From a virus, in IMG/VR virus record IMGVR_UViG_3300027365_000009, positions 62,001-126,000 of that record: a DNA stretch of 64,000 nucleotides. One strand, 5' to 3'. Of this stretch, positions 43,472 through 51,678 are shown piece after piece. Position numbers and translations under genes: made by a program. Positions within the stretch are counted from its first letter, which is position 1, and each line of letters starts with the position of its first letter. The notes below the pieces were generated by a model. That model ran no database searches. It was not told where the DNA came from and saw only the letters and a list, made by a program, of their open reading frames with translations.

Positions 43472-45016
43472 ATGATGACCGATAACATCCGTAACACCAT
43501 GTTCGGACCGAATGCAACGTTCGGTAGAACCTATGTCGACACTCAAACCCCCAACAGTAAGGACATCACAGTGACCAAGCGTTTTGAACTTCCCAAATCC
43601 CTAGTTAACGTCGCCAAAACCCAGAAGGGCCAGGAGATCCTGAAGAAAGCGCAGCAGGGCATACCGCAAACCATGGAAGAACACGATGCTGACATCTTTC
43701 CGAAGTTTCCCGAAAACAACTACGAGGAACACCAATACCTATCGCTCCTGGAGCATATCCTTGAGAATGGTCAATATAAGGGAGACCGTACTGGGGTGGG
43801 ATGTTACTCCGTGTTCGGTGAGATGATGCGGTTCGACCTCAAGGGCGGAAAGATCCCGCTACTGACTACCAAGAAGATGGGGATTAAATCCATCATCGCT
43901 GAACTGCTGTGGTTCCTGGAAGGATCTACCGACAATCGCCGACTCAACGAGCTCGGTGCGACTATCTGGGACGAGTGGGCACTAGAGAACGGCGACCTGG
44001 GTCCCATTTATGGGAAGTGGTGGACGGCCTGGGAAGTGGTGGACAACCACCACATCGAAACAACCCTCCATGAGGCACTAAACGACCTTAATAGTGATAA
44101 GGAAATCGCGAGAGCCCGTCTGTCGGGACTTCTTGAGTACATTAAAAACCCACCCAAGATTAACCAGATTCAGGAGCTAGTCACCGCGCTTAAGGAGAAC
44201 CCCACCTCGCGCCGGATGCTGGTGACTGCTTGGAACCCGGCAGTTCTTCCCCGTGATGTCAAGTGGGAGTATAATTGGCTTGACCCCATGGCGGCGACGG
44301 AAGCGGTACATACTCGCTGGGAACCCATGTCGTTTGACCAGCGGGCGGACTGGCTCTGGGAAACCAAAGGAATCGGTAACGGTGTTTTTGAAGAGGACTA
44401 CCTCGAAGAGTACAATGCTCCCACTCACCGACGGCGTGTGAAAGTATCGCCTCAGGATAACGTCAAGGAAGGACGCGCAGCACTTCCGGCATGTCACACC
44501 ATGTTCCAGGTTCATACTCGGGAGCTATCGGTGGATGAACGCCTTAACATAGCAGAACGCACAGTCAGTGACGGGGTGGCGTTAGACGAAATGTTCGAGT
44601 TGGCAATTTGTGGTTTGGTCGACGATGACAAAGAGGTCATCCAACGGGAACTTGTTGAAAAACTGGACGCAGTGTCGGTTCCCAAGAGGGCCCTGACGCT
44701 ACAGTTCTACGCTCGTTCCCAAGACACGCCGCTTGGAACACCGTATAACATCGCTTCCTACGCAATCCTTGCCCACATGCTGGCGCAATCGGTTGGGATG
44801 GTTGCCGAAGAGTGCATCTGGATGGGAGGCGATTGCCATATCTACAGCAACCAACTCGAAGGCGTCAAAGTCCAATTGGAGCGTGAACCCAGAAGTTGGC
44901 CAACGATTAAACTTAACCCTGACGTAAAGGATATTTTCTCCTTTACAACTGAAGACATTGAACTGATCGGGTACGAACCTCACCCCAAGATTGATTTTGG
45001 GCCGGTTGCGATATAA
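43472..45016 (+). CDS. thyA: Thymidylate synthase, enlarged (514 aa)
   Basis: Makes dTMP from dUMP using methylene-tetrahydrofolate. Catalytic motifs are intact: GDRTGVG, LLTTKKMGIKSIIAELLWFL, TIWDEWALENGDLGPIYGK, the LPACH nucleophile (Cys near residue 340), PLGTPYNIASYAILAHMLAQ and GDCHIYSNQLE. It is almost twice the usual 264 residues. There is an 80-residue N-terminal extension, plus inserts after the GPIYGKWW region, between WNPAVLPRD and LPACH, and about 50 residues after FQVHTRELS. All stay in frame with no intron core elements, so they are protein-level inserts. The first 55 bases from 43475 are duplicated upstream of folA. Confidence 0.93.
   Translation: MMTDNIRNTMFGPNATFGRTYVDTQTPNSKDITVTKRFELPKSLVNVAKTQKGQEILKKAQQGIPQTMEEHDADIFPKFPENNYEEHQYLSLLEHILENGQYKGDRTGVGCYSVFGEMMRFDLKGGKIPLLTTKKMGIKSIIAELLWFLEGSTDNRRLNELGATIWDEWALENGDLGPIYGKWWTAWEVVDNHHIETTLHEALNDLNSDKEIARARLSGLLEYIKNPPKINQIQELVTALKENPTSRRMLVTAWNPAVLPRDVKWEYNWLDPMAATEAVHTRWEPMSFDQRADWLWETKGIGNGVFEEDYLEEYNAPTHRRRVKVSPQDNVKEGRAALPACHTMFQVHTRELSVDERLNIAERTVSDGVALDEMFELAICGLVDDDKEVIQRELVEKLDAVSVPKRALTLQFYARSQDTPLGTPYNIASYAILAHMLAQSVGMVAEECIWMGGDCHIYSNQLEGVKVQLEREPRSWPTIKLNPDVKDIFSFTTEDIELIGYEPHPKIDFGPVAI
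43475..43529 (+). repeat. 55-bp direct repeat, copy 2 (5' end of thyA)
   Basis: Exact copy of 41351-41405. Here it encodes residues 2-19 of the enlarged thymidylate synthase, before the conserved core. The two copies are in direct orientation, 2.1 kb apart, and flank folA plus four small genes. Confidence 0.95.
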
Positions 45017-45022
45017 GAAGAC

Positions 45023-45048
45023 GAGGGGAGGGCTATAGCCCTCCCCTC
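45023..45048 (+). terminator. Hairpin terminator after thyA
   Basis: GAGGGGAGGGC-TATA-GCCCTCCCCTC, a perfect 11-bp stem six bases after the thyA stop; no long T-run follows. Confidence 0.7.
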
Positions 45049-45135
45049 TACCGTGACGCTGTACTCATTATAACCAACCTTTCTAAAGATGCTAACCGCG
45101 TTCCAAGTCAATCATCACCCCAAGAGGAAATTAAG

Positions 45136-45831
45136 ATGGCAGAGCAAATTGTAAGTAACCTGTCCCACCATGACGCAATCGAATGGGCGATCAATGGCAT
45201 CGGGGTAAACACCAGTCCCCAAGTCGTATTCGAAGAAGGCAAACAATGCCAAATTGGCCTGACCATGGTAAATGGAGGTGAGGTCGATTTAGGGCCCAGT
45301 GACTATACCCACACGTTTACCTTGGTGAAAACCCTAGATGAGCTACGTTTTCATGCTAGAACGAATTGTCCCGAGAATAAGCGGGTCGTTTACATTCGTG
45401 TCTACCCGTCCGAAGAGCCGCTCGATACCGTGAAGGAAGTCCACGACAGTTCCTTTCATTTCTTCTGGGAGGAATACGCCTTCTTTAGCGGTGGACCTCA
45501 CCCTAGCCCGTATGACCAAGGCTATGCAGTGACGGAAGAGAAAAACGATTTTCTCAATCTTGTTTACACCGAAGGTCGCCATGCGATTAAAGAGCTATGG
45601 GATAAACGCGATAAATACGGTACATCCGAAGAAAACGTAAAAGAATTGTTGGCCGATTCGGTGCGGCTTGGTCAACGCTCCGTGTTTAACGTACTAGATG
45701 GGGATCCTGAAATCCACGACTCCGGGTATCATGTCATCGCGCGAAAATACAACACTCCCGATGAGTGCATTAAGAAAAGTGTCTCGGGGGACCTTAAAGC
45801 CACTATTAGGTTGTTGTTCGACAACATCTGA
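45136..45831 (+). CDS. Hypothetical protein (231 aa)
   Basis: The ATG follows AAGAGGAAAT. Soluble acidic alpha/beta protein; motifs such as SHHDAIEWAINGIG and FHFFWEEYAFFSGGPHPSPY are visible but I cannot assign a family. It begins a new transcript segment after the thyA terminator. Confidence 0.8.
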   Translation: MAEQIVSNLSHHDAIEWAINGIGVNTSPQVVFEEGKQCQIGLTMVNGGEVDLGPSDYTHTFTLVKTLDELRFHARTNCPENKRVVYIRVYPSEEPLDTVKEVHDSSFHFFWEEYAFFSGGPHPSPYDQGYAVTEEKNDFLNLVYTEGRHAIKELWDKRDKYGTSEENVKELLADSVRLGQRSVFNVLDGDPEIHDSGYHVIARKYNTPDECIKKSVSGDLKATIRLLFDNI

Positions 45832-45927
45832 TATCGTTCCGTCACAACCTATTGGTACCACCTAAAAACATTGGCATGGGGTTTCCTATGCCAATCATAG
45901 CCCAGTTCATTCATAGAGGGTATTGTC

Positions 45928-46743
45928 ATGGCCACCCGTCGCCTTGAACGCATCAAAACTCGAATCGATGAAGAACGTCGAGAACTCAAACATAGTTCGT
46001 CGTCGTACGATGTCGAACGCATCGCCGACCTACACAAAGTTTTCAATAGCCTCAACAAACTTAGGGATGAAGTTATTCGGAATTTGGTGCATGTTGGCGG
46101 TAATTCGCTTGATGATGTGACCAAACTTTTTGATATATCTTCCGCTGAAGTGTACCAAATCGCCCATGGGAAACACGCCAGCACTAGATTGGTTAATGCC
46201 CTGGCCGCACGCTTTGTTAATCTTGACGAAACCCAATACATTGCTACTCAGAAATTCAACAATGCAAAACCAACAACGACAGAAACGTGCTACCCAGTGA
46301 CCCTCACATTTAGCGAAGACGAGTCATACACCATTGTCACTGACGGTGAGGGGTATGTACGAACCCTGGATGATTCAGTGGTGGTAAAATACACCACATT
46401 TGAAGATGCCGACTATCAGCCGAACAATCGGCCAGTCATCATGTTGTCGCCGGTACCGAATATGGCATTTGATGACATGGAAAGCGAATTTGACGGTACG
46501 CGCTATTGTGAATATAACGCCTATGTCAACGATGTTCACCTCAGCGAAGAAGCAATCCGACACACTATCGGGCTACTCATCGCGGTAGATCGGTTCTACC
46601 GGGATTCGAATCGCCCAGGGCGCTTTGTGACCTGGGTCTTCGATGACGTCAAAAACGACCTCTTTGAAAACCAACCCATCCCCGTCCCCGAGTTCGATCG
46701 CGAGTATCAACTCGATATCGGGGTTAACTACACCTATAAGTAG
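45928..46743 (+). CDS. Hypothetical protein with possible helix-turn-helix (271 aa)
   Basis: The start MATRRLERIKTRIDEE follows AGAGGG. The N-terminal 120 residues are helical, with a candidate helix-turn-helix at DDVTKLFDISSAEVYQIAHG. The C-terminal 150 residues are beta-rich and acidic (ESYTIVTDGEGYVRTLDD, NRPVIMLSPVPNMAFDDMES). It may be a DNA-binding regulator with a sensing domain; uncertain. Confidence 0.75.
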   Translation: MATRRLERIKTRIDEERRELKHSSSSYDVERIADLHKVFNSLNKLRDEVIRNLVHVGGNSLDDVTKLFDISSAEVYQIAHGKHASTRLVNALAARFVNLDETQYIATQKFNNAKPTTTETCYPVTLTFSEDESYTIVTDGEGYVRTLDDSVVVKYTTFEDADYQPNNRPVIMLSPVPNMAFDDMESEFDGTRYCEYNAYVNDVHLSEEAIRHTIGLLIAVDRFYRDSNRPGRFVTWVFDDVKNDLFENQPIPVPEFDREYQLDIGVNYTYK

Positions 46744-46764
46744 GTCCTAGGGGAAACCACAACA

Positions 46765-47067
46765 ATGAAAACATTACACATCGTCAAGTATAGCCCGCCC
46801 AGTACACCGGCCTGTTATACCGTGCCCATTCCCGACCGTCATGAGAAATGGGGATATAAGACCGAACTGTCGCTGAATGCGTTCATGAAAGCGCAGTCCT
46901 ATCTGAAACAACAGGGATGTACCTACGCAGTGATCATGGAGGACTGTCATGGTAAGGAAACCAACATACCTAAATTCCCCTGTGAGGATCTGTGGGATTT
47001 CTACCAAAAGACCCATTGGGATGCGTCTCACCGTGCGTTCACCGGTCTGGGTGATCGGTGGAATTGA
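46765..47067 (+). CDS. Hypothetical protein (100 aa)
   Basis: The ATG follows GGGGAAAC. Small alpha/beta protein (MKTLHIVKYSPPSTPACYTV; FMKAQSYLKQQGCTYAVIME) ending in a Trp/His-rich part. It resembles small single-domain phage proteins of unknown role. Same strand and packing as its neighbours. Confidence 0.75.
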   Translation: MKTLHIVKYSPPSTPACYTVPIPDRHEKWGYKTELSLNAFMKAQSYLKQQGCTYAVIMEDCHGKETNIPKFPCEDLWDFYQKTHWDASHRAFTGLGDRWN

Positions 47068-47107
47068 GTTAATTCGATCACCAATGTCAGTGCAAAGAGA
47101 AACTACC

Positions 47108-47476
47108 ATGTCAACCACCACTGAAATTGTTAACCACCCTTCAGAATTTGAGCATGACTTTCTGAAGAATATGGTGGGGGTTCCGGCGATAGACCCAGAA
47201 CGATATTCGCCGTTCTATACGTACCTGGCAGTGTTTGATAAAACACGGAATTACCCGGGCGAAAAGTACAACGAATTGTTAAAAGACAGCTTTTCACCTG
47301 AGGCGATCGTTGACGTTATCCTTAACCAAACGTCCCATAGGCAGTATGAGTTTAGTATTGGTGGATACGACGGTCTTGTCGACACGTGGTTTTTTCAGGA
47401 TGGCGCTGCCGACCAAGAAAAACCGCAGATCGAGGTCGTTACCGTAATCGACGTCACTACCCGCCAGGAGACATGA
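47108..47476 (+). CDS. Hypothetical protein (122 aa)
   Basis: The ATG at 47108 follows AAAGAGAAAC. Soluble, acidic; includes EFEHDFLKNMVGVPAIDPER and YEFSIGGYDGLVDTWFFQDG. No family recognised. Three bases separate it from the next gene. Confidence 0.75.
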   Translation: MSTTTEIVNHPSEFEHDFLKNMVGVPAIDPERYSPFYTYLAVFDKTRNYPGEKYNELLKDSFSPEAIVDVILNQTSHRQYEFSIGGYDGLVDTWFFQDGAADQEKPQIEVVTVIDVTTRQET

Positions 47477-47479
47477 AAC

Positions 47480-47803
47480 ATGCAAAAGCCCATTAAGGGA
47501 ATCGATCGACTTCTCGCCCAACTCCAACAGCTTGTCCATCACGACGAATACCCGGAGAATCCCGGGTTTGATCTAAGTGCAGCACTCCCATTCCTCAATC
47601 TTTCCGACGGAGCACGGAGACTTGTGGAAGACATCATTCGCCTTGCTGCCGAGGAGTGTTTCGGCGAGTCCAATAATGTCATTTGGTCACAGCTCGACTA
47701 CTTGCGACAGTACGGCTTTCCCTGCGACCTAGGCTACGATCACGAGGGTCTGGGTCGTTTGAGTTTAGTGATCTACACCACCAAAGGTGCCATTGAAGTT
47801 TAG
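47480..47803 (+). CDS. Hypothetical protein (107 aa)
   Basis: The ATG follows CAGGAGAC, 3 bases after the previous stop. Helical (IDRLLAQLQQLVHHDEY, ARRLVEDIIRLAAEECFG) with a beta end (GRLSLVIYTTKGAIEV). No family recognised. Confidence 0.75.
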   Translation: MQKPIKGIDRLLAQLQQLVHHDEYPENPGFDLSAALPFLNLSDGARRLVEDIIRLAAEECFGESNNVIWSQLDYLRQYGFPCDLGYDHEGLGRLSLVIYTTKGAIEV

Positions 47804-47853
47804 TGTTTTACTCAGTTCACCAATAGCATGACCCACCCATCGAAGGAGCTTCC

Positions 47854-48234
47854 ATGTCCGCAAGTGCTGTTTATTCAGATAACGTCCTGATTGATCTCAT
47901 CGCTGAGAAGCTGTCCCAGTACCAGGAGATTCTGATCTCCCGCGTAGCAAGCGGACGTACACAAGACCAATCCATTGAACCCACCATGATCCTGTCAATC
48001 GATGAACTCAAGACCTTGACGGGTCGTCGTCGTGGTCGTCAAGCATTCATCGAAGCATTCATCGAAGGACTTGAAGAAAAGGGCCTTTCTGTGGAACGTC
48101 TCAAACACAACCGTTTTGCGGTAACAAAACCCGCAGATAACCTCCCCACTGAGTTTGATTCATTTGAAGAATTCAGTGAGCTGTATGATGAGGTCATCAG
48201 CGAGTTAGAACTCGAACAGGAAGAAGCCGCTTAA
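47854..48234 (+). CDS. Hypothetical protein (126 aa)
   Basis: The ATG follows GAAGGAGC. A basic helix LTGRRRGRQAFIEAFIEGLE and AVTKPADNLP suggest nucleic-acid contact. The C-terminus is very acidic (FEEFSELYDEVISELELEQE). No family recognised; a terminator follows. Confidence 0.78.
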   Translation: MSASAVYSDNVLIDLIAEKLSQYQEILISRVASGRTQDQSIEPTMILSIDELKTLTGRRRGRQAFIEAFIEGLEEKGLSVERLKHNRFAVTKPADNLPTEFDSFEEFSELYDEVISELELEQEEAA

Positions 48235-48243
48235 CTTATAAAC

Positions 48244-48263
48244 GCCCTCCCGCCGGGGAGGGC
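48244..48263 (+). terminator. Hairpin terminator
   Basis: GCCCTCCC-GCCG-GGGAGGGC nine bases after the 126-residue gene; no clear T-run. Confidence 0.65.
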
Positions 48264-48297
48264 TATCTATATTCACTTTCACTTTTTTGGAGTTGTT

Positions 48298-49233
48298 ATG
48301 AGTTCGGTTGAGGCCCGTTTAAAAAACTTAGAAGATGCTTTTCGTTATCTCTCTTCTCAGCTCGATGCGGCCTTCCCCACCATGGGACTTGGCGGGGAGA
48401 GCGATGTAATGGACGCCACCCTACGGGAGATTCGTGATTTAACTGCAGAGCAACAGCTTCGCGGGGAAACGGAATCCGCTGAACTCTTCCGTCGTATTGT
48501 CCCGAAACTGGATGCTTCGGTAGGAAAACGTAACGAGACATTCTATCCGCGCGACCTTCTGCGTCCCACAATAGAACGGTACAGTGGGATTCATGCTGTT
48601 GAACGGTGGATGAAGGATTTCTATCTGGGTCGGGGTTTTGATCTTCCTATCATTGCCAGCTTTGCGAAGCAACTCCGAGAGACTTTCATTCGTAAAGCCC
48701 GGGAGAATCCTGTTGAGGAACCACCAACCACAGCCAAGGAAGGTGTGGTATTTCGTCACCGTATGGGACTCTGGTTTCGTATGACAATCGAACACCGGAC
48801 AGGAGAACGTCATCAGGTTGATGTCGGGTGGGAGGATGCCAATAAGTTCGGCTTTGATCTCCAGTGGCCCACCATTCTGATCACCACAGAAGTGGAATGG
48901 GAACCTCGTCCGATTGGACCCCACCGCCGCATTGAGTTACTGCGTTACGATGACCTCACTCGGGTTTTCCGCCAGCTGGCGAAGACCGTAGGAATTGAAC
49001 TCCCCTTCCAACACACCAGCCATTTTAAGCCTGGTCCAATCGACAACCCCGTCGCGGTGGTAGGCTTTGGGAAAAAGGCCCTCAACTGGTCTGTCCATGG
49101 GGAAGTCCTGATCAATAACAGTACCATCGGGACCCCGCATTGGGTACGTATCCCATATGCAGGACTCCATGAACTCCACATGCTCCATCCTGACCACCCC
49201 ATTTCTCAGAAGGTAACCGATGATGATGGATAA
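48298..49233 (+). CDS. Hypothetical protein (311 aa)
   Basis: The start MSSVEARLKNLEDAFRYLSS follows TTTGGAGTT. Residues 1-30 are a short coiled coil. The central part is alpha/beta (VFRHRMGLWFRMTIEHRTGE; LQWPTILITTEVEWEPRPIG). The C-terminal region contains AVVGFGKKALNWSVHGEVLI. No motif recognised. It overlaps the SLOG gene by 14 bases. Confidence 0.78.
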   Translation: MSSVEARLKNLEDAFRYLSSQLDAAFPTMGLGGESDVMDATLREIRDLTAEQQLRGETESAELFRRIVPKLDASVGKRNETFYPRDLLRPTIERYSGIHAVERWMKDFYLGRGFDLPIIASFAKQLRETFIRKARENPVEEPPTTAKEGVVFRHRMGLWFRMTIEHRTGERHQVDVGWEDANKFGFDLQWPTILITTEVEWEPRPIGPHRRIELLRYDDLTRVFRQLAKTVGIELPFQHTSHFKPGPIDNPVAVVGFGKKALNWSVHGEVLINNSTIGTPHWVRIPYAGLHELHMLHPDHPISQKVTDDDG

Positions 49234-49771
49234 GTATTACACCGGCGTAGGGAGCCGCAATACCCCAAAGGAAATTCAAGCTTGGGAGAGCCGTCTAGCG
49301 ACCGAACTTGAACAACGTGGATATAAGGTACGCACAGGCGGCGCACAAGGCTCTGACAAGGCATTCGAATGGGGAGTAGGGAATGTGTTCCGCAAAGAGG
49401 TTTACGTCCCTTGGGAGGGCTTTAACGGCTATTCTGAAGGACCTGGAGTCATTGTCGCCCCAACCTTGAACAATTACCATCAAGCGGTTGAGATTGCCGC
49501 CTCCATACACCCCGCTTGGAACCGCCTTACCAGGGGCGCACGCGCGCTACATATCCGCAACGTCTACCAGGTATTGGGACAGGACCTTAATACCCCCAGT
49601 CAGTTTCTTCTGTGCTGGGCCGAGTATCAGGGTAAAACGAGAACGGCGGTAAAAGGCGGGACAAACACTGCCGTGCAGCTGGCACGCCAACATCATGTTC
49701 CAGTGATTAACCTTTTCGGCGCCCCTAGCTACGACGCCATTTACGAAAAAGTCCAACCGTACCTCATTTGA
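49220..49771 (+). CDS. SLOG-family protein, DprA/YspA-like (183 aa)
   Basis: Rossmann-like SLOG pattern: YYTGVGSRNTPKEIQAWE, then GYKVRTGGAQGSDKAFEWGV with the GGAxGSD phosphate-binding loop, then ALHIRNVYQVLGQDLNTPSQ, FLLCWAEYQGK, VKGGTNTAVQLARQHHVPV and INLFG. SLOG domains bind nucleotides or nucleic acids; some act in defence signalling and others in DNA processing. Single-domain phage members are common and their role is unknown. It overlaps the previous gene by 14 bases. Confidence 0.85.
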   Translation: MMMDKYYTGVGSRNTPKEIQAWESRLATELEQRGYKVRTGGAQGSDKAFEWGVGNVFRKEVYVPWEGFNGYSEGPGVIVAPTLNNYHQAVEIAASIHPAWNRLTRGARALHIRNVYQVLGQDLNTPSQFLLCWAEYQGKTRTAVKGGTNTAVQLARQHHVPVINLFGAPSYDAIYEKVQPYLI

Positions 49772-49808
49772 TCTAACCGAGAGAGTCCCCACGATAGGAG
49801 GGTCTCGT

Positions 49809-50504
49809 ATGGCGCTTCAAATTGGTAAGTTAATAAGGAAGACGTTTGAAAGCCCGGATGGCTTATTTCATCTCTACACCTTATACTGTCCAGGGGGTCA
49901 TTTCGAGACGGCCGTTTACCGTGGAGACGATGCACCACCTCCCAGAAAAACGGTGGAGTATCAACTCAGTGGGGAATGGATCACCCATCCTCGATACGGC
50001 AAAGAGTTCGAGATTTCCCGATGGCAGAAAACAGGCCGACCCGACCATCGTGGAGAAAGTAAAGTCATGTTGCGGGTCATGAAAAAACTCAAGGAGTCCG
50101 ATGTGAAAGACGAAGCATACTACCAGCAAGACCAAGACGTCATCTGGAAACATGAGCGCGATGTATTCATGGAGCAGGTGATCGATGCTGTCGATAAACG
50201 GATCGTACAGGCTGAAGAGGATCTCAACGAGTACCCCGCTGATAAACTCCATGAGTTGATGACTAACCATATCCGCGGTACAGCAGGTGACGTCCTCGGT
50301 GTGTTGGATAACGGCGGATCAGGTCATGGGTATTTTGTTATCGAGAAAACCGACGACCTGGGGATGTTGCCGGCTTCTCAGGAAGTCTATCATCAGTCCC
50401 GAGATAAAGACCAGATGAAGGTGGGTCTGGATATTGCCGAAAAAGGATCTCTTGCAAAAGAACTCCTGGATCGAGTATCTAATCAGGACGACATCGAAGA
50501 GTGA
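49809..50504 (+). CDS. Stand-alone RecD2-type OB domain protein (231 aa)
   Basis: The N-terminal 75 residues (LFHLYTLYCPGGHFETAVYR; then QLSGEWITHPRYGKEFEIS) match the oligonucleotide-binding domain at the start of RecD2 helicases, whose hallmark is GxWxxHPxYGxQF. No helicase motors follow; the rest is charged and helical, with EEDLNEYPADKLHELMTN, and ends acidic. It could bind single-stranded DNA or compete with host RecD-type enzymes. The start is ATG after TAGGAGGG. A terminator follows. Confidence 0.72.
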   Translation: MALQIGKLIRKTFESPDGLFHLYTLYCPGGHFETAVYRGDDAPPPRKTVEYQLSGEWITHPRYGKEFEISRWQKTGRPDHRGESKVMLRVMKKLKESDVKDEAYYQQDQDVIWKHERDVFMEQVIDAVDKRIVQAEEDLNEYPADKLHELMTNHIRGTAGDVLGVLDNGGSGHGYFVIEKTDDLGMLPASQEVYHQSRDKDQMKVGLDIAEKGSLAKELLDRVSNQDDIEE

Positions 50505-50512
50505 CATAACAA

Positions 50513-50540
50513 GCCTCCTTATCGGGAGGCTTTTTTTTTT
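50513..50540 (+). terminator. Rho-independent terminator
   Basis: GCCTCC-TTATC-GGGAGGC stem (50513-50530) with ten T residues (50531-50540). Confidence 0.8.
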
Positions 50541-50556
50541 ACATTCCAACCATTTT

Positions 50557-50571
50557 TAGGTCTATATCACA
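50557..50571 (+). promoter_or_regulatory. TATATCAC-type phage promoter
   Basis: TAGGTCTATATCACA, with core at 50563-50570 and GACATG just downstream. It lies between a terminator and the 42-residue gene. Confidence 0.6.
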
Positions 50572-50616
50572 GACATGAAGAAGCCCACATAACTAAGAAC
50601 CCCAATGGAGTTTCCC

Positions 50617-50745
50617 ATGACCATCGAACAGAAAGTCGCCATGCGCCAAGCCCTTCGCCGCCTGGATCGTCAAGACCTACATAAGAAACGCGAAGAACAG
50701 CGCCGTAAGGCCGCTTTGGCCCGTATTCTGCGCCAACACCAATAA
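50617..50745 (+). CDS. Small basic protein (42 aa)
   Basis: The ATG at 50617 has only a weak ribosome site (GGAGTT). Product MTIEQKVAMRQALRRLDRQD continues Lys/Arg/Gln-rich; it is a single highly basic helix. It is the first ORF after a TATATCAC promoter. It may bind nucleic acid or the host RNA polymerase; unproven. Confidence 0.6.
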   Translation: MTIEQKVAMRQALRRLDRQDLHKKREEQRRKAALARILRQHQ

Positions 50746-50790
50746 ATGCTACATACACCATAAAACGAAAGAACCATAAGGAGTACGATC

Positions 50791-51330
50791 ATGAACTTCA
50801 ACTTCGCCAATGCCTCTCTTGCCGGTGAGATGGGTATCCCTGTTAACGAAGAGTATGACATCAACCAGGTTATGAGTGTCTTTAATAACATCAGTGACGC
50901 GGCACGCTCCCGCATTCACGAACTGATTGATGACACACCTGTTGTAGTAATTGACCACATGGAAGTACCAATGGCGGCCGTTGTTGTGTTGAACAATGAG
51001 CCCCACTTTGCCCTGAATGCCGACACCTTCAACAACCTCTTTGAAGGCGAGGAAAACGCCGTCATTGAGATCATTGCGCATGAAGCCTGCCATCTACAGC
51101 AGGTGCGGGATGGACGCCTTATCATCGACAACACTACCCGCACCCTCACCTGGGAAGGGAAAGCGTACGACGCGGATGAGATTGACCCCTACGACGAATC
51201 CTATCTGGATCTCCCATGGGAGTTTGAAGCCCATGAGGCGGGACTCAAAGAACTGGTTAAACTCGGCCGGTTTGATTCCTTAGACGAAGGGTGGGCTACC
51301 CTTCGTGAAGCATACCAGAACCTGATCTAA
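50791..51330 (+). CDS. HExxH metallopeptidase-like protein (179 aa)
   Basis: Residues about 93-102 read EIIAHEACHLQQ, a HExxH zinc-binding motif inside a helix. Further on, WEFEAHEAGLKELVKLG supplies acidic residues that could be the third ligand. The order (beta segments, HExxH helix, Glu-containing helix) fits small gluzincin-type or SprT/WSS1-like metallopeptidases. No signal peptide is present, so it should act in the cytoplasm. AAGGAGT precedes the ATG; it follows the 42-residue gene in the same early transcript. Confidence 0.75.
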   Translation: MNFNFANASLAGEMGIPVNEEYDINQVMSVFNNISDAARSRIHELIDDTPVVVIDHMEVPMAAVVVLNNEPHFALNADTFNNLFEGEENAVIEIIAHEACHLQQVRDGRLIIDNTTRTLTWEGKAYDADEIDPYDESYLDLPWEFEAHEAGLKELVKLGRFDSLDEGWATLREAYQNLI

Positions 51331-51357
51331 CCCAACGAAAGAAAAAAGGAAACCAAA

Positions 51358-51621
51358 ATGACCACTATCGCTATCCTCGATATCGCTCTCTTCATCGCCT
51401 TCACCGGCATGGCCGTACTGAAAGCGGCCAGTTGCTGGGATCATAAAGACATCCCCGATCGTCGGGATATCGCTGCTTGGACCGTTGCCCTGTGTGTTAT
51501 CGCCTACGGACTGAGCGCCATCCTAGGACTCGTCTTTGCTGCGCTTGGCATGTTTGTATGGGCCCTCTCTGTTGTAGTAAAAGGTTTGACGTTACGTTTC
51601 AATCGTCATCTCGCGGAATAA
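51358..51621 (+). CDS. Small membrane protein (87 aa)
   Basis: Two or three predicted membrane helices: IAILDIALFIAFTGMAVLKA (1-22), AAWTVALCVIAYGLSAILGL and VFAALGMFVWALSVVVKGL. Charged loop SCWDHKDIPDRRD between them. It is co-transcribed with the metallopeptidase; could be a membrane effector or a partner of that protein. Family not recognised. Confidence 0.75.
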   Translation: MTTIAILDIALFIAFTGMAVLKAASCWDHKDIPDRRDIAAWTVALCVIAYGLSAILGLVFAALGMFVWALSVVVKGLTLRFNRHLAE

Positions 51622-51625
51622 CATC

Positions 51626-51652
51626 AAGGGCCCACAACGGGCCCTTATTTTT
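51626..51652 (+). terminator. Rho-independent terminator
   Basis: AAGGGCCC-ACAAC-GGGCCCTT stem (51626-51646) followed by ATTTTTTAC. Confidence 0.75.
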
Positions 51653-51678
51653 TACTTGTAAACCCGAAGGTACTGACC

